Below, piece after piece: positions 8,837-19,081 of a DNA stretch of 64,000 bases. The position numbers were made by a program, and so were the translations under genes. The stretch lies in the NCBI GenBank assembly GCA_963833115.1, contig CAWHWS010000001.1:124001-188000 (forward strand), given 5' to 3'. Source of the stretch: Hasllibacter sp963833115 (GTDB lineage Bacteria > Pseudomonadota > Alphaproteobacteria > Rhodobacterales > Rhodobacteraceae). Each line of letters begins with the position of its first letter. Position 1 is the first letter of the stretch. Below the pieces are notes generated by a model that was not told the origin of the DNA, made no database searches, and saw only the letters and a program-made list of their open reading frames with translations.

Positions 8837-10047
8837 CAGACGCGTTCGATGATGGTGGCGGCGCCCATGCCGGAGGCGACGCAGAGGGTGGCGAGGCCCA
8901 CCTCGCGGTCGGTGCGCTCCATCTCGTCGAGGAGGGTGCCGATGATCATCGCGCCCGTCGCGCCGAGCGGGTGGCCCATGGCGATGCCGCCGCCGTTGGG
9001 GTTGACGACCGCCGGGTCGACCTCGAACCGCTGGAGGAAGCGCAGGACGACGGCGGCGAAGGCCTCGTTGACCTCGAAGAGGTCGATGTCCCCGATCTCC
9101 ATCCCGTGGTCGGCGAGGATCTTCTCGGTCACGGGGACGGGGCCGGTGAGCATGATGGTCGGGTCGGTGCCGATCTTGGCCGTCGCCTTGATGCGGGCGC
9201 GGGGGGCCAGGCCGCGCGCGTCGCCCCATTCCTTCGAGGCGACGAGCACGCCGGCGGCGCCGTCGACGATGCCCGAGGAGTTGCCGGCGTGGTGGACATG
9301 GCGGATCGCCTCGAGGTGCGGGTACTTCATCAGGGCGACGGCGTCGAAGCCGGGCATGGCCTCGCCCATGTCCTTGAAGCTGGGCTTGAGGGCGCCGAGG
9401 GACTGCATGTCGGTGCCGGGACGCATGTACTCGTCGCGCTCGAGGATCGGGATGCCGTTGACGTCGCGCACGGTGATGACGGAGCGGGCGAAGCGGCCCG
9501 CTTCCCAGGCGGCCGCCGCGCGCTTCTGGGACTCGACGGCGAGGGCGTCGGCGTCGTCGCGGGAGAAACCGTACTCGGTCGCGATGATGTCGGCGGAGAT
9601 GCCCTGGGGGACGAAGTAGGTGTCCATCGCGATGGAGGGGTCGACGGCGATGGCGGCGCCGTCCGAGCCCATGGGCACGCGGCCCATCATCTCCACCCCG
9701 CCGGCGATGTAGGCGCCGCCGGCGCCGCCGCGCACCTGGTTGGCGGCGAGGTTCACGGCCTCCATGCCCGACGCGCAGAAGCGGTTGATGGAGAGGCCGG
9801 GGATGCGCTCGTCGAGGCTCGAGGCGAGGACCGCGGTGCGGGCGAGGCAGCCGCCCTGCTCGGCGACCTGGGTGGCGTTGCCCCAGATGACGTCCTCGAC
9901 CGCGTGCCCCTCCAGGCCCATGCGCGACTTGAGCTCGTCGAGGACGACGGCGGAGAGGCGGGCGGCGGTGACCTCGTGCAGGGCGCCGTCGGGGCGGCCG
10001 CGGCCTCGGGGGGTGCGGATCGCGTCGTAGATGTAGGCGTCGGTCAT
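8836..10047 (-). CDS. Acetyl-CoA C-acyltransferase (thiolase)
   Basis: Thiolases cleave 3-ketoacyl-CoA with CoA in the last step of beta-oxidation. The 403 residues contain the nucleophile region NRFCASGMEAVN near residue 90, VNEAFAAV, the histidine loop NPNGGGIAMGHPLGATGA, and the second cysteine motif CVASGMGAAT at the C-terminus. The gene is intact. It lies between the GST gene and the DUF559 gene in the beta-oxidation cluster, and its TGA shares one base with the possible ATG of DUF559. It would work with the FadJ-like protein, which is broken in this sequence. Confidence 0.95.
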   Translation of the reverse strand: MTDAYIYDAIRTPRGRGRPDGALHEVTAARLSAVVLDELKSRMGLEGHAVEDVIWGNATQVAEQGGCLARTAVLASSLDERIPGLSINRFCASGMEAVNLAANQVRGGAGGAYIAGGVEMMGRVPMGSDGAAIAVDPSIAMDTYFVPQGISADIIATEYGFSRDDADALAVESQKRAAAAWEAGRFARSVITVRDVNGIPILERDEYMRPGTDMQSLGALKPSFKDMGEAMPGFDAVALMKYPHLEAIRHVHHAGNSSGIVDGAAGVLVASKEWGDARGLAPRARIKATAKIGTDPTIMLTGPVPVTEKILADHGMEIGDIDLFEVNEAFAAVVLRFLQRFEVDPAVVNPNGGGIAMGHPLGATGAMIIGTLLDEMERTDREVGLATLCVASGMGAATIIERV

Positions 10048-10058
10048 CGGGGGTCCTT

Positions 10059-10691
10059 TCACGCGGCCGGGCGGGCGCGGGGCAGCAGGTCGTAGGGGAG
10101 GGCGAAGCCCGGCAGGGCGGCGAGGCGGTTCATCCAGGCGTCGATGCCGGGATGGTCGGCGCGCGTGAAGCCGTAGGGCTCGGGGTAGTAGAGGTAGCCG
10201 GCGCAGGAGAGGTCGGCGGTGGTGGGGCGGTTCAGGGCGAGCCAGTGGTTGCCGCGCAGGTGCGCGTCGAGGATCTTGAGGGCCGAGGCGAGGCGCATGG
10301 CGAGGAAGGCGTTGACCGCCTCGCTGCGCTTGGCCTCGGGCAGGAAGGCGAGGTTGAAGCGGAGCGGGCCGGCGAGGCCGGAGAGCTTGTGGTTGTCGAA
10401 CAGGATCCAGCGCAGGGCGGCGCGGCGCTCGGCGGCGTCCGCGAGGTGGAGGGGGCCGGGATGCCCCGCGATCCAGTCGAGGATGACGCCGGACTGGGCG
10501 AGGGTGCCGTCCGGGGTCTCGAGCGCGGGGACCTCGCCCATCGGGTTGATCGCGCGGTATCCGGGCGTGCGTGTGGCGCCGGCGAAGAAGTCGACGGGCT
10601 CGGCGCGCCAGTCCAGGCCCGCCATGCGCAGCGCGAGGGCGCACTTCCAGGCGTTGCCGCTCTCGGCGAAGGCGTGGAGGACGAGGGTCAT
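10059..10691 (-). CDS. Glutathione S-transferase family protein
   Basis: This 210-residue protein has the two-domain GST layout. The N-terminal thioredoxin-like half begins MTLVLHAFAESGNAWKC and has the cis-proline/glutathione region GEVPALETPDGTLAQSGVILDW. An all-helical C-terminal half contains the conserved TTADLS-like helix start. The exact substrate cannot be told. It sits 11 nt upstream of thiolase and downstream of the acyl-CoA dehydrogenase in the same orientation, so a role beside beta-oxidation, for example with reactive acyl or peroxide by-products, is only an inference. Confidence 0.85.
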   Translation of the reverse strand: MTLVLHAFAESGNAWKCALALRMAGLDWRAEPVDFFAGATRTPGYRAINPMGEVPALETPDGTLAQSGVILDWIAGHPGPLHLADAAERRAALRWILFDNHKLSGLAGPLRFNLAFLPEAKRSEAVNAFLAMRLASALKILDAHLRGNHWLALNRPTTADLSCAGYLYYPEPYGFTRADHPGIDAWMNRLAALPGFALPYDLLPRARPAA

Positions 10692-10720
10692 GGGCAGTCC
10701 TCTCGGATCGAACGGGAGCC

Positions 10721-10795
10721 GCCCCGGGCTCGACCCGGGGCCTCGACGTCACGGGAGCCGCCGGTGTTCGCGGGGCCCCGGATCAGGTCCGGGGC
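10721..10795. repeat. Two palindromes with flanking 12-bp direct repeats
   Basis: Two GC-rich hairpins share the design gccccgg-loop-ccggggc: 10721-10741 (8-bp stem, loop ctcga) and 10775-10795 (8-bp stem, loop tcagg). The 12-mer acgggagccgcc is repeated at 10712-10723 and 10751-10762. They fill the gap between the acyl-CoA dehydrogenase stop and the GST start. Either could be a transcript-end hairpin, but the doubled structure looks like a second REP-type family. Confidence 0.5.
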
Positions 10796-10831
10796 GGCGG
10801 CGTCCCGTGCTCCGCGATCCACCGCGCCGAC

Positions 10832-12605
<1,774 letters not shown>

Positions 12606-12630
12606 CGGTCTCTCCTGCTGGAATGGTGGG

Positions 12631-12646
12631 CGCCGCCCGGGCGGCG
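12631..12646. terminator. 16-bp perfect palindrome between MerR gene and acyl-CoA dehydrogenase
   Basis: CGCCGCCC is followed directly by GGGCGGCG. It lies 12 nt after the MerR stop and 25 nt before the dehydrogenase start. There is no T run, so it may weaken transcription, block the ribosome site or be structural only. Confidence 0.3.
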
Positions 12647-12658
12647 ACGCCGCGGCGC

Positions 12659-13054
12659 TCAGGCGGCGTCGGCCTTGAGCGAGGCGAGCTGCTCTTCGCC
12701 GCGCGCGACGTGCGCGGACAGATCGCCGATCGCGTCGGCGAGCTCCTCGTGCTGGCGGCGCATCTCCTCGAGGCGCACGCGCGCGGCGGCGAGCGCCTCG
12801 GTGAGCTGGGTGCGGTGCATCGGATCGACCTCGTAGAGGTCGAGGAGCTGGCGGATGCTCTCCAGGCTGAAGCCGAAGCGCTTGCCGCGCAGGATGAGCT
12901 GGAGCCGGCCGCGGTCGCGGCGGGTGAACAGCCGGCGCGTGCCGACGCGGATCGGCGCCAGGAGCTCCTTCTGCTCGTAGAAGCGCAAGGTGCGCGGCGT
13001 GACGTCGTAGGCCTGGCACATCTGCCGTATGGTCATCGTGTCGGTCTCGGTCAT
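12659..13054 (-). CDS. MerR-family transcriptional regulator (first of a pair)
   Basis: This 131-residue regulator has an N-terminal MerR winged helix-turn-helix (IRQMCQAYDVTPRTLRFYEQKELL, then RLFTRRDRGRLQLILRGKRFGFSLESIRQLL) and a C-terminal coiled coil with heptad-like leucines and arginines. No cysteine cluster for metal binding is present, which fits the group of MerR regulators that control fatty-acid and branched-chain acyl-CoA degradation in alphaproteobacteria. It lies 53 nt upstream of the acyl-CoA dehydrogenase. A paralogue sits 170 bp upstream at 13225-13599. Control of the adjacent cluster is inferred. Confidence 0.88.
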   Translation of the reverse strand: MTETDTMTIRQMCQAYDVTPRTLRFYEQKELLAPIRVGTRRLFTRRDRGRLQLILRGKRFGFSLESIRQLLDLYEVDPMHRTQLTEALAAARVRLEEMRRQHEELADAIGDLSAHVARGEEQLASLKADAA

Positions 13055-13131
13055 CGGAATTCCCTTCGCGTGCGCGTGTGTGTGTCGCTGCGTAACGGAA
13101 ATGCGTCTTTCCGCCGATGTATACAACGGCG

Positions 13132-13149
13132 GTTGACCGGCACGTAAAC
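13132..13149. promoter_or_regulatory. Candidate MerR operator
   Basis: The 18-mer gttgacc-ggca-cgtaaac is an imperfect inverted repeat (5 of 7 arm positions match) that resembles the GTTTACG...CGTAAAC type of site described for LiuR-like MerR regulators. It lies 78 bp upstream of the first MerR gene, with the weak AT-rich stretch gatgtatacaac between them. Assignment is tentative. Confidence 0.35.
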
Positions 13150-13224
13150 AGGACGTGGCGTCAGGCCGCCGAACCGGCGGGGGGTATGGCGGGGGATCGC
13201 CGGACGGCGCCGCGCGATCGCGCC

Positions 13225-13599
13225 TCAGGAGATGGCGGCCCGCGTGTCGCCCTGCAGGCGGCGCAGGTCGGCGATGGTCTCGTCGAGCTGCCGGCGCTGC
13301 TCCTCGAGCTCGGCGATCTGCCTGGTGGAGAGGTCGATCCAGGCCCGCATCTGCGCCTGGCTCCCGGCTTCCTCCCGGATCATCAGCCACTGGCGCACGA
13401 CCTCGAGGCTGAACCCGAAGCGACGGCCGCGCAGGATGAGGGTCATGCGCGCGACCTCGCGCGGGCCGTAGAAGCGCGCGCGCCCGTCGCGCTCGGGGCG
13501 CAGCAGCTCGATGTACTCGTAATAGCGCAGGGTGCGCGGCGTGACGTCGAAGCGCTCGCACATCTCCTTGAACGTCAGTCGGGCGTTGCGGTCGGTCAT
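13225..13599 (-). CDS. MerR-family transcriptional regulator (second of a pair)
   Basis: This 124-residue protein is a close structural paralogue of the neighbour at 12659-13054. It shows LTFKEMCERFDVTPRTLRYYEYIELL for the helix-turn-helix, RFYGPREVARMTLILRGRRFGFSLEVVRQWL for the wing region, then a coiled coil rich in glutamine and arginine. It too lacks metal-binding cysteines. It is the first gene of the leftward cluster, and its start at 13599 is 108 bp from the divergent thioesterase gene. It probably senses an acyl-CoA or related ligand, which is inferred from family and context only. Confidence 0.87.
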   Translation of the reverse strand: MTDRNARLTFKEMCERFDVTPRTLRYYEYIELLRPERDGRARFYGPREVARMTLILRGRRFGFSLEVVRQWLMIREEAGSQAQMRAWIDLSTRQIAELEEQRRQLDETIADLRRLQGDTRAAIS

Positions 13600-13707
13600 G
13601 CGGCTCCTCCCCCGGCGGAATGGTAGGCCGGGGCGGCGCGGGCCCGCAACCGCGGCGTGCGCGCGGCGGGCTTGCGGGGCGCGGGCGCGCGGGGGCATGA
13701 GGGCGCC

Positions 13708-14154
13708 ATGGCGGACGAACCCCAGAGCGACGAGGCGGCCGCCCGCGCGCGGATCGCGCGGCAGTTCATCGAGGCGATCCCCCATGCCCGCGCCCTGGGC
13801 ATGACCCTCCGGGAGATCGGGGACGGCCGGGCGGTCATCGAGATGCCGCACGACCCGCGCCTGGTCGGGGACACCGCGACCGGGGTGATCCATGGCGGCG
13901 CGGTCTCGGCGCTCATGGACACGTGCGGGGGCGCGGCGGTGATGGCGCACGAGAGCGCGCCGGCCGCGACCGCGACGATCGACCTCCGGATCGACTACAT
14001 GCGCCCCGCGATCCCGGGCCGGACGATCACCGCGGAGGCGACGTGCTATCACGTGACGCGGAGCGTGGCCTTCGTGCGGGCGACCGCGCGGGACGGGGGC
14101 GAGGGGGCGGTCGCGGCGGCGACGGGCGCGTTCACCGTCGAGGGCGCGCGATGA
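13708..14154 (+). CDS. PaaI-family (hotdog) thioesterase
   Basis: This 148-residue hotdog-fold protein is a likely acyl-CoA thioesterase. The family signature HGGAVSALMDTCGGAAVM holds the conserved His-Gly-Gly and the acidic residue used in catalysis. IDLRIDYMRPAIPG follows at the usual distance. The start at 13708 is preferred to an upstream in-frame ATG at 13657 because a GAGGG ribosome site precedes it. The gene opens a rightward operon: its stop overlaps the next thioesterase (ATGA), which in turn overlaps the MATE gene. Its position next to the beta-oxidation regulators fits a role in acyl-CoA turnover. Confidence 0.92.
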   Translation: MADEPQSDEAAARARIARQFIEAIPHARALGMTLREIGDGRAVIEMPHDPRLVGDTATGVIHGGAVSALMDTCGGAAVMAHESAPAATATIDLRIDYMRPAIPGRTITAEATCYHVTRSVAFVRATARDGGEGAVAAATGAFTVEGAR

Positions 14155-14639
14155 GGCGGCCCGAGCCGGTGCACATGATCAAGGCGCGGCGCGAGGCGGC
14201 GCTCGGGGCGCTCACCGGGGCGATGCCCTATGCCGCGTTCCTGGGCATCGCGTTCGACCGCCGGGGCGACGAGCTCACGGCGGTGCTGACATATGGCGAG
14301 GCGCTGATCGGGAACCCCATGCTGCCGGCGATCCATGGCGGCGTGACGGCCGCGTTCCTGGAGACGGCGGCCATCGTCGAGCTCGGCTGGCAGGCGCTCT
14401 GGCCCCGGATCGAGGCCGGGGAGGCGGACGCGGAGGCGGCGCCGCGCCTGCCCAAGACGATCGACTTCACCATCGACTACCTGCGGCCCGGCCTGCCGCG
14501 CGACGCCTATGCCAGGGCGCGGGTGAACCGGTCCGGCCGGCGCTATGCGAGCGTCCACGTGGAGGCGTGGCAGGACAATCGCGAGCGCCTGTTCGCGCAG
14601 GCGGTGGGGCATTTCCTGATGCCGGGCGGGGGCGCTTGA
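14151..14639 (+). CDS. PaaI-family (hotdog) thioesterase, second copy
   Basis: This 162-residue hotdog protein has the motif IHGGVTAAFLETAAIVEL, with glutamate at the catalytic acidic position, and TIDFTIDYLRPGLPRDAY in the next strand. It is clearly related to the gene before it but diverged, so the pair may act on different chain lengths or form a mixed oligomer; that is inference. The ATG lies inside an ATGA overlap with the upstream stop, and its own TGA overlaps the TTG start of the MATE transporter. Confidence 0.9.
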   Translation: MRRPEPVHMIKARREAALGALTGAMPYAAFLGIAFDRRGDELTAVLTYGEALIGNPMLPAIHGGVTAAFLETAAIVELGWQALWPRIEAGEADAEAAPRLPKTIDFTIDYLRPGLPRDAYARARVNRSGRRYASVHVEAWQDNRERLFAQAVGHFLMPGGGA

Positions 14640-15961
14640 CCGGCGCGCGCGCGGCGCCCGCGGCGGTGACGCATCGGCGGGTGCTGCGCATCGCCCTGCC
14701 GATCGTGCTCTCGAACGCGACGGTGCCGATCCTTGGCGTGGTCGACACCGGCGTCGTGGGCCAGATGGGGGAGGCCGCGCCGATCGGGGCGGTGGGCCTC
14801 GGGGCCATCGTGCTGGCCTCGGTCTACTGGGTGTTCGGGTTCCTCCGGATGGGCACGGTGGGCCTCGCCGGGCAGGCGGTGGGCGAGGGGGACGAGGGCG
14901 AGACGGCCGCGATCCTGACCCGCGCGCTCGTCATCGCGGGGGCGGCGGGCGCGGCGATCATCGCGCTGCAATGGGCGATCTTCTCGGGCGCGCTGGCGCT
15001 GGCGCAGGGGGAGGCGCGCGTCGAGGGGATGGCGCGCGAGTACATGGCGATCCGCATCTGGTCGGCGCCGGCGGCGATCGCGCTCTACGGGATCACCGGC
15101 TGGCTCATCGCGCAGGAGCGCACGCGCGCCGTCCTGGTGATCCAGGTGTGGATGAACGGGCTGAACGTCGCGCTCGACCTGTGGTTCGTGCTCGGCCTCG
15201 GCTGGGGCGTGCCGGGGGTGGCGACGGCGACGCTGATCGCGGAGTGGAGCGCGCTCGCCCTCGGGCTCTGGCTCTGCCGGGGGGCGTTCGCGGGGACGGC
15301 GTGGCGGGAGCGGGCGCGGGTGCTGGACCCGGCGCGCCTGGCGCGGCTGGGCGCGGTGTCGGGCGACATCCTGATCCGCTCGGTGCTGCTGCAGGCGATC
15401 TTCACGAGCTTCCTGTTCCTGGGGGCGGGCCTCTCGACCGTGGAGCTGGCGGCGAACCAGGTGCTGCTGCAGTTCCTCTACGTCACCGCCTACGCGCTCG
15501 ACGGGTTCGCCTTCGCGGCCGAGGCGCTGGTCGCGCAGGCGCTGGGCGCGCGGCGGGCCGGGCTCCTGCGGCGAGCGGCGGTGGTGACGAGCGGGTGGGG
15601 GCTCGGCTGCGTCGTCCTGCTGGCGCTGGCCTTCGCGCTCTTCGGCGGGGGAATCGTGGACCTGATGACGACGGCGCCGGAGGTGCGCCTGGAGGCGCGG
15701 CGCTACCTGGGGTGGATGGTGGCCGCGCCGCTCCTGGGGATCGCGGCGTGGATGCTCGACGGCGTGTTCATCGGCGCCACGCAGACGCGGGACATGCGCA
15801 ACATGATGGTGGTGAGCTTCGCGGCCTACGTGGCGGCGGTGCTGGTCCTGCTGCCGGCCTTCGGCAATCACGGGCTCTGGGCGGCTCTGCTCATCTCCTT
15901 CGTGGTGCGGGGGATCACGCTCGGGCTGCGCTACCCGCGGATCGAGGCGCGCGCGGCCTAG
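14636..15961 (+). CDS. MATE-family multidrug efflux transporter
   Basis: This inner-membrane antiporter of about 441 residues exports cationic compounds using Na+ or H+. Roughly twelve hydrophobic segments are visible. The N-terminal motif RIALPIVLSNATVPILGVVDTGVVGQ matches the DinF-type branch of the family. I chose TTG at 14636 because it overlaps the upstream stop (TTGA), has a GGGCGGGGG ribosome site in front and gives the usual short leader before THRRVL. A GTG at 14666 is the alternative. The gene ends in a CTAG shared with the convergent pyrD. Confidence 0.92.
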   Translation: MTGARAAPAAVTHRRVLRIALPIVLSNATVPILGVVDTGVVGQMGEAAPIGAVGLGAIVLASVYWVFGFLRMGTVGLAGQAVGEGDEGETAAILTRALVIAGAAGAAIIALQWAIFSGALALAQGEARVEGMAREYMAIRIWSAPAAIALYGITGWLIAQERTRAVLVIQVWMNGLNVALDLWFVLGLGWGVPGVATATLIAEWSALALGLWLCRGAFAGTAWRERARVLDPARLARLGAVSGDILIRSVLLQAIFTSFLFLGAGLSTVELAANQVLLQFLYVTAYALDGFAFAAEALVAQALGARRAGLLRRAAVVTSGWGLGCVVLLALAFALFGGGIVDLMTTAPEVRLEARRYLGWMVAAPLLGIAAWMLDGVFIGATQTRDMRNMMVVSFAAYVAAVLVLLPAFGNHGLWAALLISFVVRGITLGLRYPRIEARAA

Positions 15962-17010
15962 AGCCAGCGGCCTCGGCCGACCCCGACCGCCTCGGTGGCG
16001 GTGGTGCCCCTGGCGGCGAGGAGGGCGTCCAGCTCGCGGGGGAGGCGGTGGGCGAGGGTGATGCCGCCGTAGACGAGCGCGGTGTAGAGTTGGACGGCGG
16101 TGGCGCCGGCCTCGATCTTGGCGAGCGCGTCCCGCGCGGTGGCGACGCCGCCGACGCCGATCAGGGGGAGGCGCCCCCCGGTCGCGAGCGACAGGCGCGC
16201 GAGGACGCGGGTGCTGCGCTCGAAGAGGGGGGCGCCCGAGAGGCCGCCGGCCTGGGCCGCGTGCGGGCCGGTGGCGCCGGCGCGGTCCAGCGTGGTGTTG
16301 GTGGCGACGATGCCCTGGACCCCGGCCTCCAGCGCGATGCCGGCGATCTCGCCCAGGGCGGCGTCCTCGAGGTCCGGCGCGATCTTGAGGAAGATCGCCG
16401 GGCCCGCGGCGCCGCGCGCGGCCATGACGCCGGCGAGGAGGGCGCGCAGAGCGGCGGGGCCCTGCAGGTCGCGCAGGGCGGCGGTGTTCGGGGAGGAGAC
16501 GTTGACGACCGCGAAGTCGATCGCGGCGCCAGCGGCGCGCAGGACGGCGGCGTAGTCCCCGGCGCGGTCCGCGCTGTCCGCGTTCGCGCCGAGGTTCAGG
16601 CCGACGGGGATGCCGTCCGGGCGGGCGGCGAGCCGCGGGCCGATGGCCCCGATGCCGGAATTGTTGAAGCCGAAACGGTTGATGACGGCGCGGTCGGCCG
16701 CGAGGCGGAAGAGGCGGGGGCGGGGGTTGCCCGCCTGCGGGCGCGGCGTGGCGGCCCCGACCTCCAGGAAGCCGAAGCCCGCGCGCATGAGGGGGGCGAG
16801 GGCGGCCGCGTCCTTGTCGTAGCCGGCCGCGAGGCCGATCGGGTTGGGCAGGTCCAGCCCGGCGAGGCGCACGCGCAGGCGGTCCGAGGTCACCGGGCCC
16901 GGCGCGGGGATCAGGCCCGTGCGCAGGGCGCGCAGCGAGAGGTCGTGCGCGCGCTCGGGATCGAGGCGGTGGAGGGCGCGCAGGGCGGCGCGCTCGGCCA
17001 GGCGGATCAC
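15958..17010 (-). CDS. pyrD: Dihydroorotate dehydrogenase (quinone), class 2
   Basis: This membrane-associated flavoprotein oxidises dihydroorotate to orotate with quinone in de novo pyrimidine synthesis. The 350 residues show the class 2 pattern: an N-terminal helical quinone-binding extension, LAAGYDKDA, NRFGFNNSG, VNVSSPNT with the catalytic serine, KIAPDL, TNTT, and GVGGV near the FMN phosphate. The GTG start at 17010 overlaps the stop of the DUF952 gene (GTGA). The stop is the TAG of a CTAG shared with the MATE gene. Confidence 0.96.
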   Translation of the reverse strand: MIRLAERAALRALHRLDPERAHDLSLRALRTGLIPAPGPVTSDRLRVRLAGLDLPNPIGLAAGYDKDAAALAPLMRAGFGFLEVGAATPRPQAGNPRPRLFRLAADRAVINRFGFNNSGIGAIGPRLAARPDGIPVGLNLGANADSADRAGDYAAVLRAAGAAIDFAVVNVSSPNTAALRDLQGPAALRALLAGVMAARGAAGPAIFLKIAPDLEDAALGEIAGIALEAGVQGIVATNTTLDRAGATGPHAAQAGGLSGAPLFERSTRVLARLSLATGGRLPLIGVGGVATARDALAKIEAGATAVQLYTALVYGGITLAHRLPRELDALLAARGTTATEAVGVGRGRWL

Positions 17011-17345
17011 GGGATGCCGCCCGGGAAGACGCGGGCGCCGTCCGCCCGCGGCAGGGGATCGGCGCGCAGGACCGCGGCGAGGGGCAGGGGCGCGTAGAGA
17101 TGGGGGAAGTCCTGGCCGCCGCGCGCGGCCTCCCAGCGCAGGGGCGCGCCGAGGGCGGCCTCGTCCACCGCGAGGAGCCACAGGTCGTCCTCCCCGGCGA
17201 AATGCTTGGCGGCGGTGGCGCGGACCTGCCCGGCGGCGCTGAGGTGGACGTAGCCGTCCGCGAGGTCGACGGGCGCGCCGAGGGTGGCCCCCGCGGCGCG
17301 CAGCTCGGCCCATTCGGGGCCGCGGAGGATCTTGTAGACGGTCAT
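17007..17345 (-). CDS. DUF952 family protein
   Basis: DUF952 proteins are small (about 110 residues) with no firmly assigned reaction. This 112-residue copy starts MTVYKILRGPEWAEL and contains the family motif DGYVHLSAAGQVRATAAKHF, with a conserved histidine-serine pair, followed by LWLLAVDEAAL and FPHLYAPLPLAAV. Gene order DUF952-pyrD with a GTGA overlap is recurrent in related bacteria and suggests co-translation, but it does not reveal the role. A 120-bp gap separates it from the divergent 5'-nucleotidase. Confidence 0.87.
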   Translation of the reverse strand: MTVYKILRGPEWAELRAAGATLGAPVDLADGYVHLSAAGQVRATAAKHFAGEDDLWLLAVDEAALGAPLRWEAARGGQDFPHLYAPLPLAAVLRADPLPRADGARVFPGGIP

Positions 17346-17465
17346 GCGCCCGCAATCGCCCGGCGCGCGCGGGGGGGCAAGGGCGGGCCTGCGGCGGCGG
17401 GGCGCTGGACAAGGGCGGCGCGGGCGCGGCACGCTGCCCGCGAACTGCCTCCGAGGGAGAGAGAC

Positions 17466-19031
17466 ATGACGCGACTGATGTTCACGGCCAGCGCGGCCGC
17501 CCTGCTCGCCGCGCCGGCGATGGCCGATTTCGAGCTGACGATCCTGCATACCAACGACTTCCACGACCGGTTCGAGCCGATCAGCCGGTTCGACGGCCCC
17601 TGCTCTGCCGAGGACGACGCGGCGGGCGAGTGCTTCGGCGGGATCGCGCGGATGATCACCGCCGTGGGCGCGGCGCGCGATCGGGCGGGCGAGAACGTGA
17701 TCCTGCTCGACGCGGGGGACCAGTTCCAGGGCTCGCTCTACTATACGCAATACGGCGGGGATCTGGCGGCGGAGTTCATGCCGCAGCTCGGCTACGACGC
17801 GATGGCGGTGGGCAACCACGAGTTCGACGACGGGCCCGAGGGGCTGGCGGAGTTCGTGGCGCAGGTCGAGTTCCCCGTCCTGTCGGCCAATATCGACGTG
17901 AGCGGCGTCGAGGGGCTCGCGGGCGAGATCGGCAAGTCCACCGTCCTGGAGGTCGGCGGCGAGCGGATCGGCATCGTCTCGGCCCTGGCGGAGGACACGC
18001 CGGAGACCTCCTCGCCGGGCGATTCGGTGGTGTTCTCGCCGGCGGCCGAGGCGGTGCAGGCCGAGGTCGACGCCCTGACCGCGGACGGGGTGAACAAGAT
18101 CGTGCTCCTCACCCATGTCGGGCTGCCGGCGGACATGCGCCTCGCGGAGGCGGTGACGGGGGTGGACCTCATCATCGGGGGGCATTCGCACACGCTCCTG
18201 AGCAACACCGAGGAAGGCGCCGCGGGGCCGTATCCGACCGAGGCGAACGGGGTGCCGATCTTCCAGGCCTATGCCTACGGCAAGTATCTGGGCGAGATCC
18301 GCGTGACCTTCGACGATGCCGGCGAGGTGACGGCGATCGGGGGCGATCCGATCCTCATCGACGCGTCCGTGGCGCAGGACGAGGCCGCGGCGGCGCGGAT
18401 GGAGGAGCTGGCCCAGCCGCTCGAGGAGCTGCGCAGCGAGGTCGTGGCGCAGGCGCCCGACTTCATCGAGGGCGACCGCGCCGTGTGCCGCGCGGAGGAG
18501 TGCCCGCTCGGCAACCTCATCGCGGACGCGATGCTCGAGCGGACCCGCGAGCAGGGGATCGACGTCGCGATCCAGAACGGCGGCGGCATCCGCGCCTCGA
18601 TCGAGGCGGGCGAGGTGACGATGGGGGAGGTCCTGACGGTGCTGCCGTTCCAGAACACGCTGTCGACGTTCCGCGTGTCGGGGCAGGCGATCGTCGACGC
18701 GCTGGAGAACGGGGTGAGCCAGGTCGAGGAGGGCGCCGGGCGGTTCCCGCAGGTCGCCGGCATGACCTTCACCTGGGACGCGGCCGCCGAGCCGGGCAGC
18801 CGGGTGACCGAGGTGACGGTGGGCGGCGCGCCGCTCGATCCCGCCGCGACCTACGGCGTGGTGTCCAACAACTACGTGCGCGGCGGCGGCGACGGCTACG
18901 CGATGTTCGAGACCGAGGCGACGGACGTCTACGATTTCGGGCCGGACCTCGCGGACGTGCTGGCCGAGCACATGGCGGGCAAGGGATTCGAGCAGCCCGC
19001 GGCCGAGGGACGGATCACGCGCCTGAACTGA
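17466..19031 (+). CDS. Secreted bifunctional metallophosphatase/5'-nucleotidase
   Basis: This periplasmic enzyme dephosphorylates nucleotides so that the nucleosides can be taken up. The 521-residue precursor has a Sec signal peptide (MTRLMFTASAAALLAAPAMA, cleavage after AMA). The metallophosphatase domain shows ILHTNDFHDRF, LLDAGDQFQGS, VGNHEFDDG and GGHSHT. A 5'-nucleotidase C-terminal domain follows, with LGNLIADAM and QNGGGIRASI. The ATG at 17466 has a GGAGAGAG ribosome site. It complements the salvage operon at the left of the window. A perfect 32-bp palindrome 4 nt after the stop probably ends the transcript. Confidence 0.94.
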   Translation: MTRLMFTASAAALLAAPAMADFELTILHTNDFHDRFEPISRFDGPCSAEDDAAGECFGGIARMITAVGAARDRAGENVILLDAGDQFQGSLYYTQYGGDLAAEFMPQLGYDAMAVGNHEFDDGPEGLAEFVAQVEFPVLSANIDVSGVEGLAGEIGKSTVLEVGGERIGIVSALAEDTPETSSPGDSVVFSPAAEAVQAEVDALTADGVNKIVLLTHVGLPADMRLAEAVTGVDLIIGGHSHTLLSNTEEGAAGPYPTEANGVPIFQAYAYGKYLGEIRVTFDDAGEVTAIGGDPILIDASVAQDEAAAARMEELAQPLEELRSEVVAQAPDFIEGDRAVCRAEECPLGNLIADAMLERTREQGIDVAIQNGGGIRASIEAGEVTMGEVLTVLPFQNTLSTFRVSGQAIVDALENGVSQVEEGAGRFPQVAGMTFTWDAAAEPGSRVTEVTVGGAPLDPAATYGVVSNNYVRGGGDGYAMFETEATDVYDFGPDLADVLAEHMAGKGFEQPAAEGRITRLN

Positions 19032-19035
19032 GGAC

Positions 19036-19067
19036 GGGGCCGGCCGCCCGCGCGGGCGGCCGGCCCC
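19036..19067 (+). terminator. Perfect 32-bp GC palindrome after the 5'-nucleotidase
   Basis: GGGGCCGGCCGCCCGC is followed immediately by its reverse complement. It starts 5 nt past the stop codon. No T tract follows, so it may be a Rho-independent-like end with poor U run or an RNA-stabilising hairpin. Confidence 0.5.
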
Positions 19068-19081
19068 TCGCCGGAAAGACG

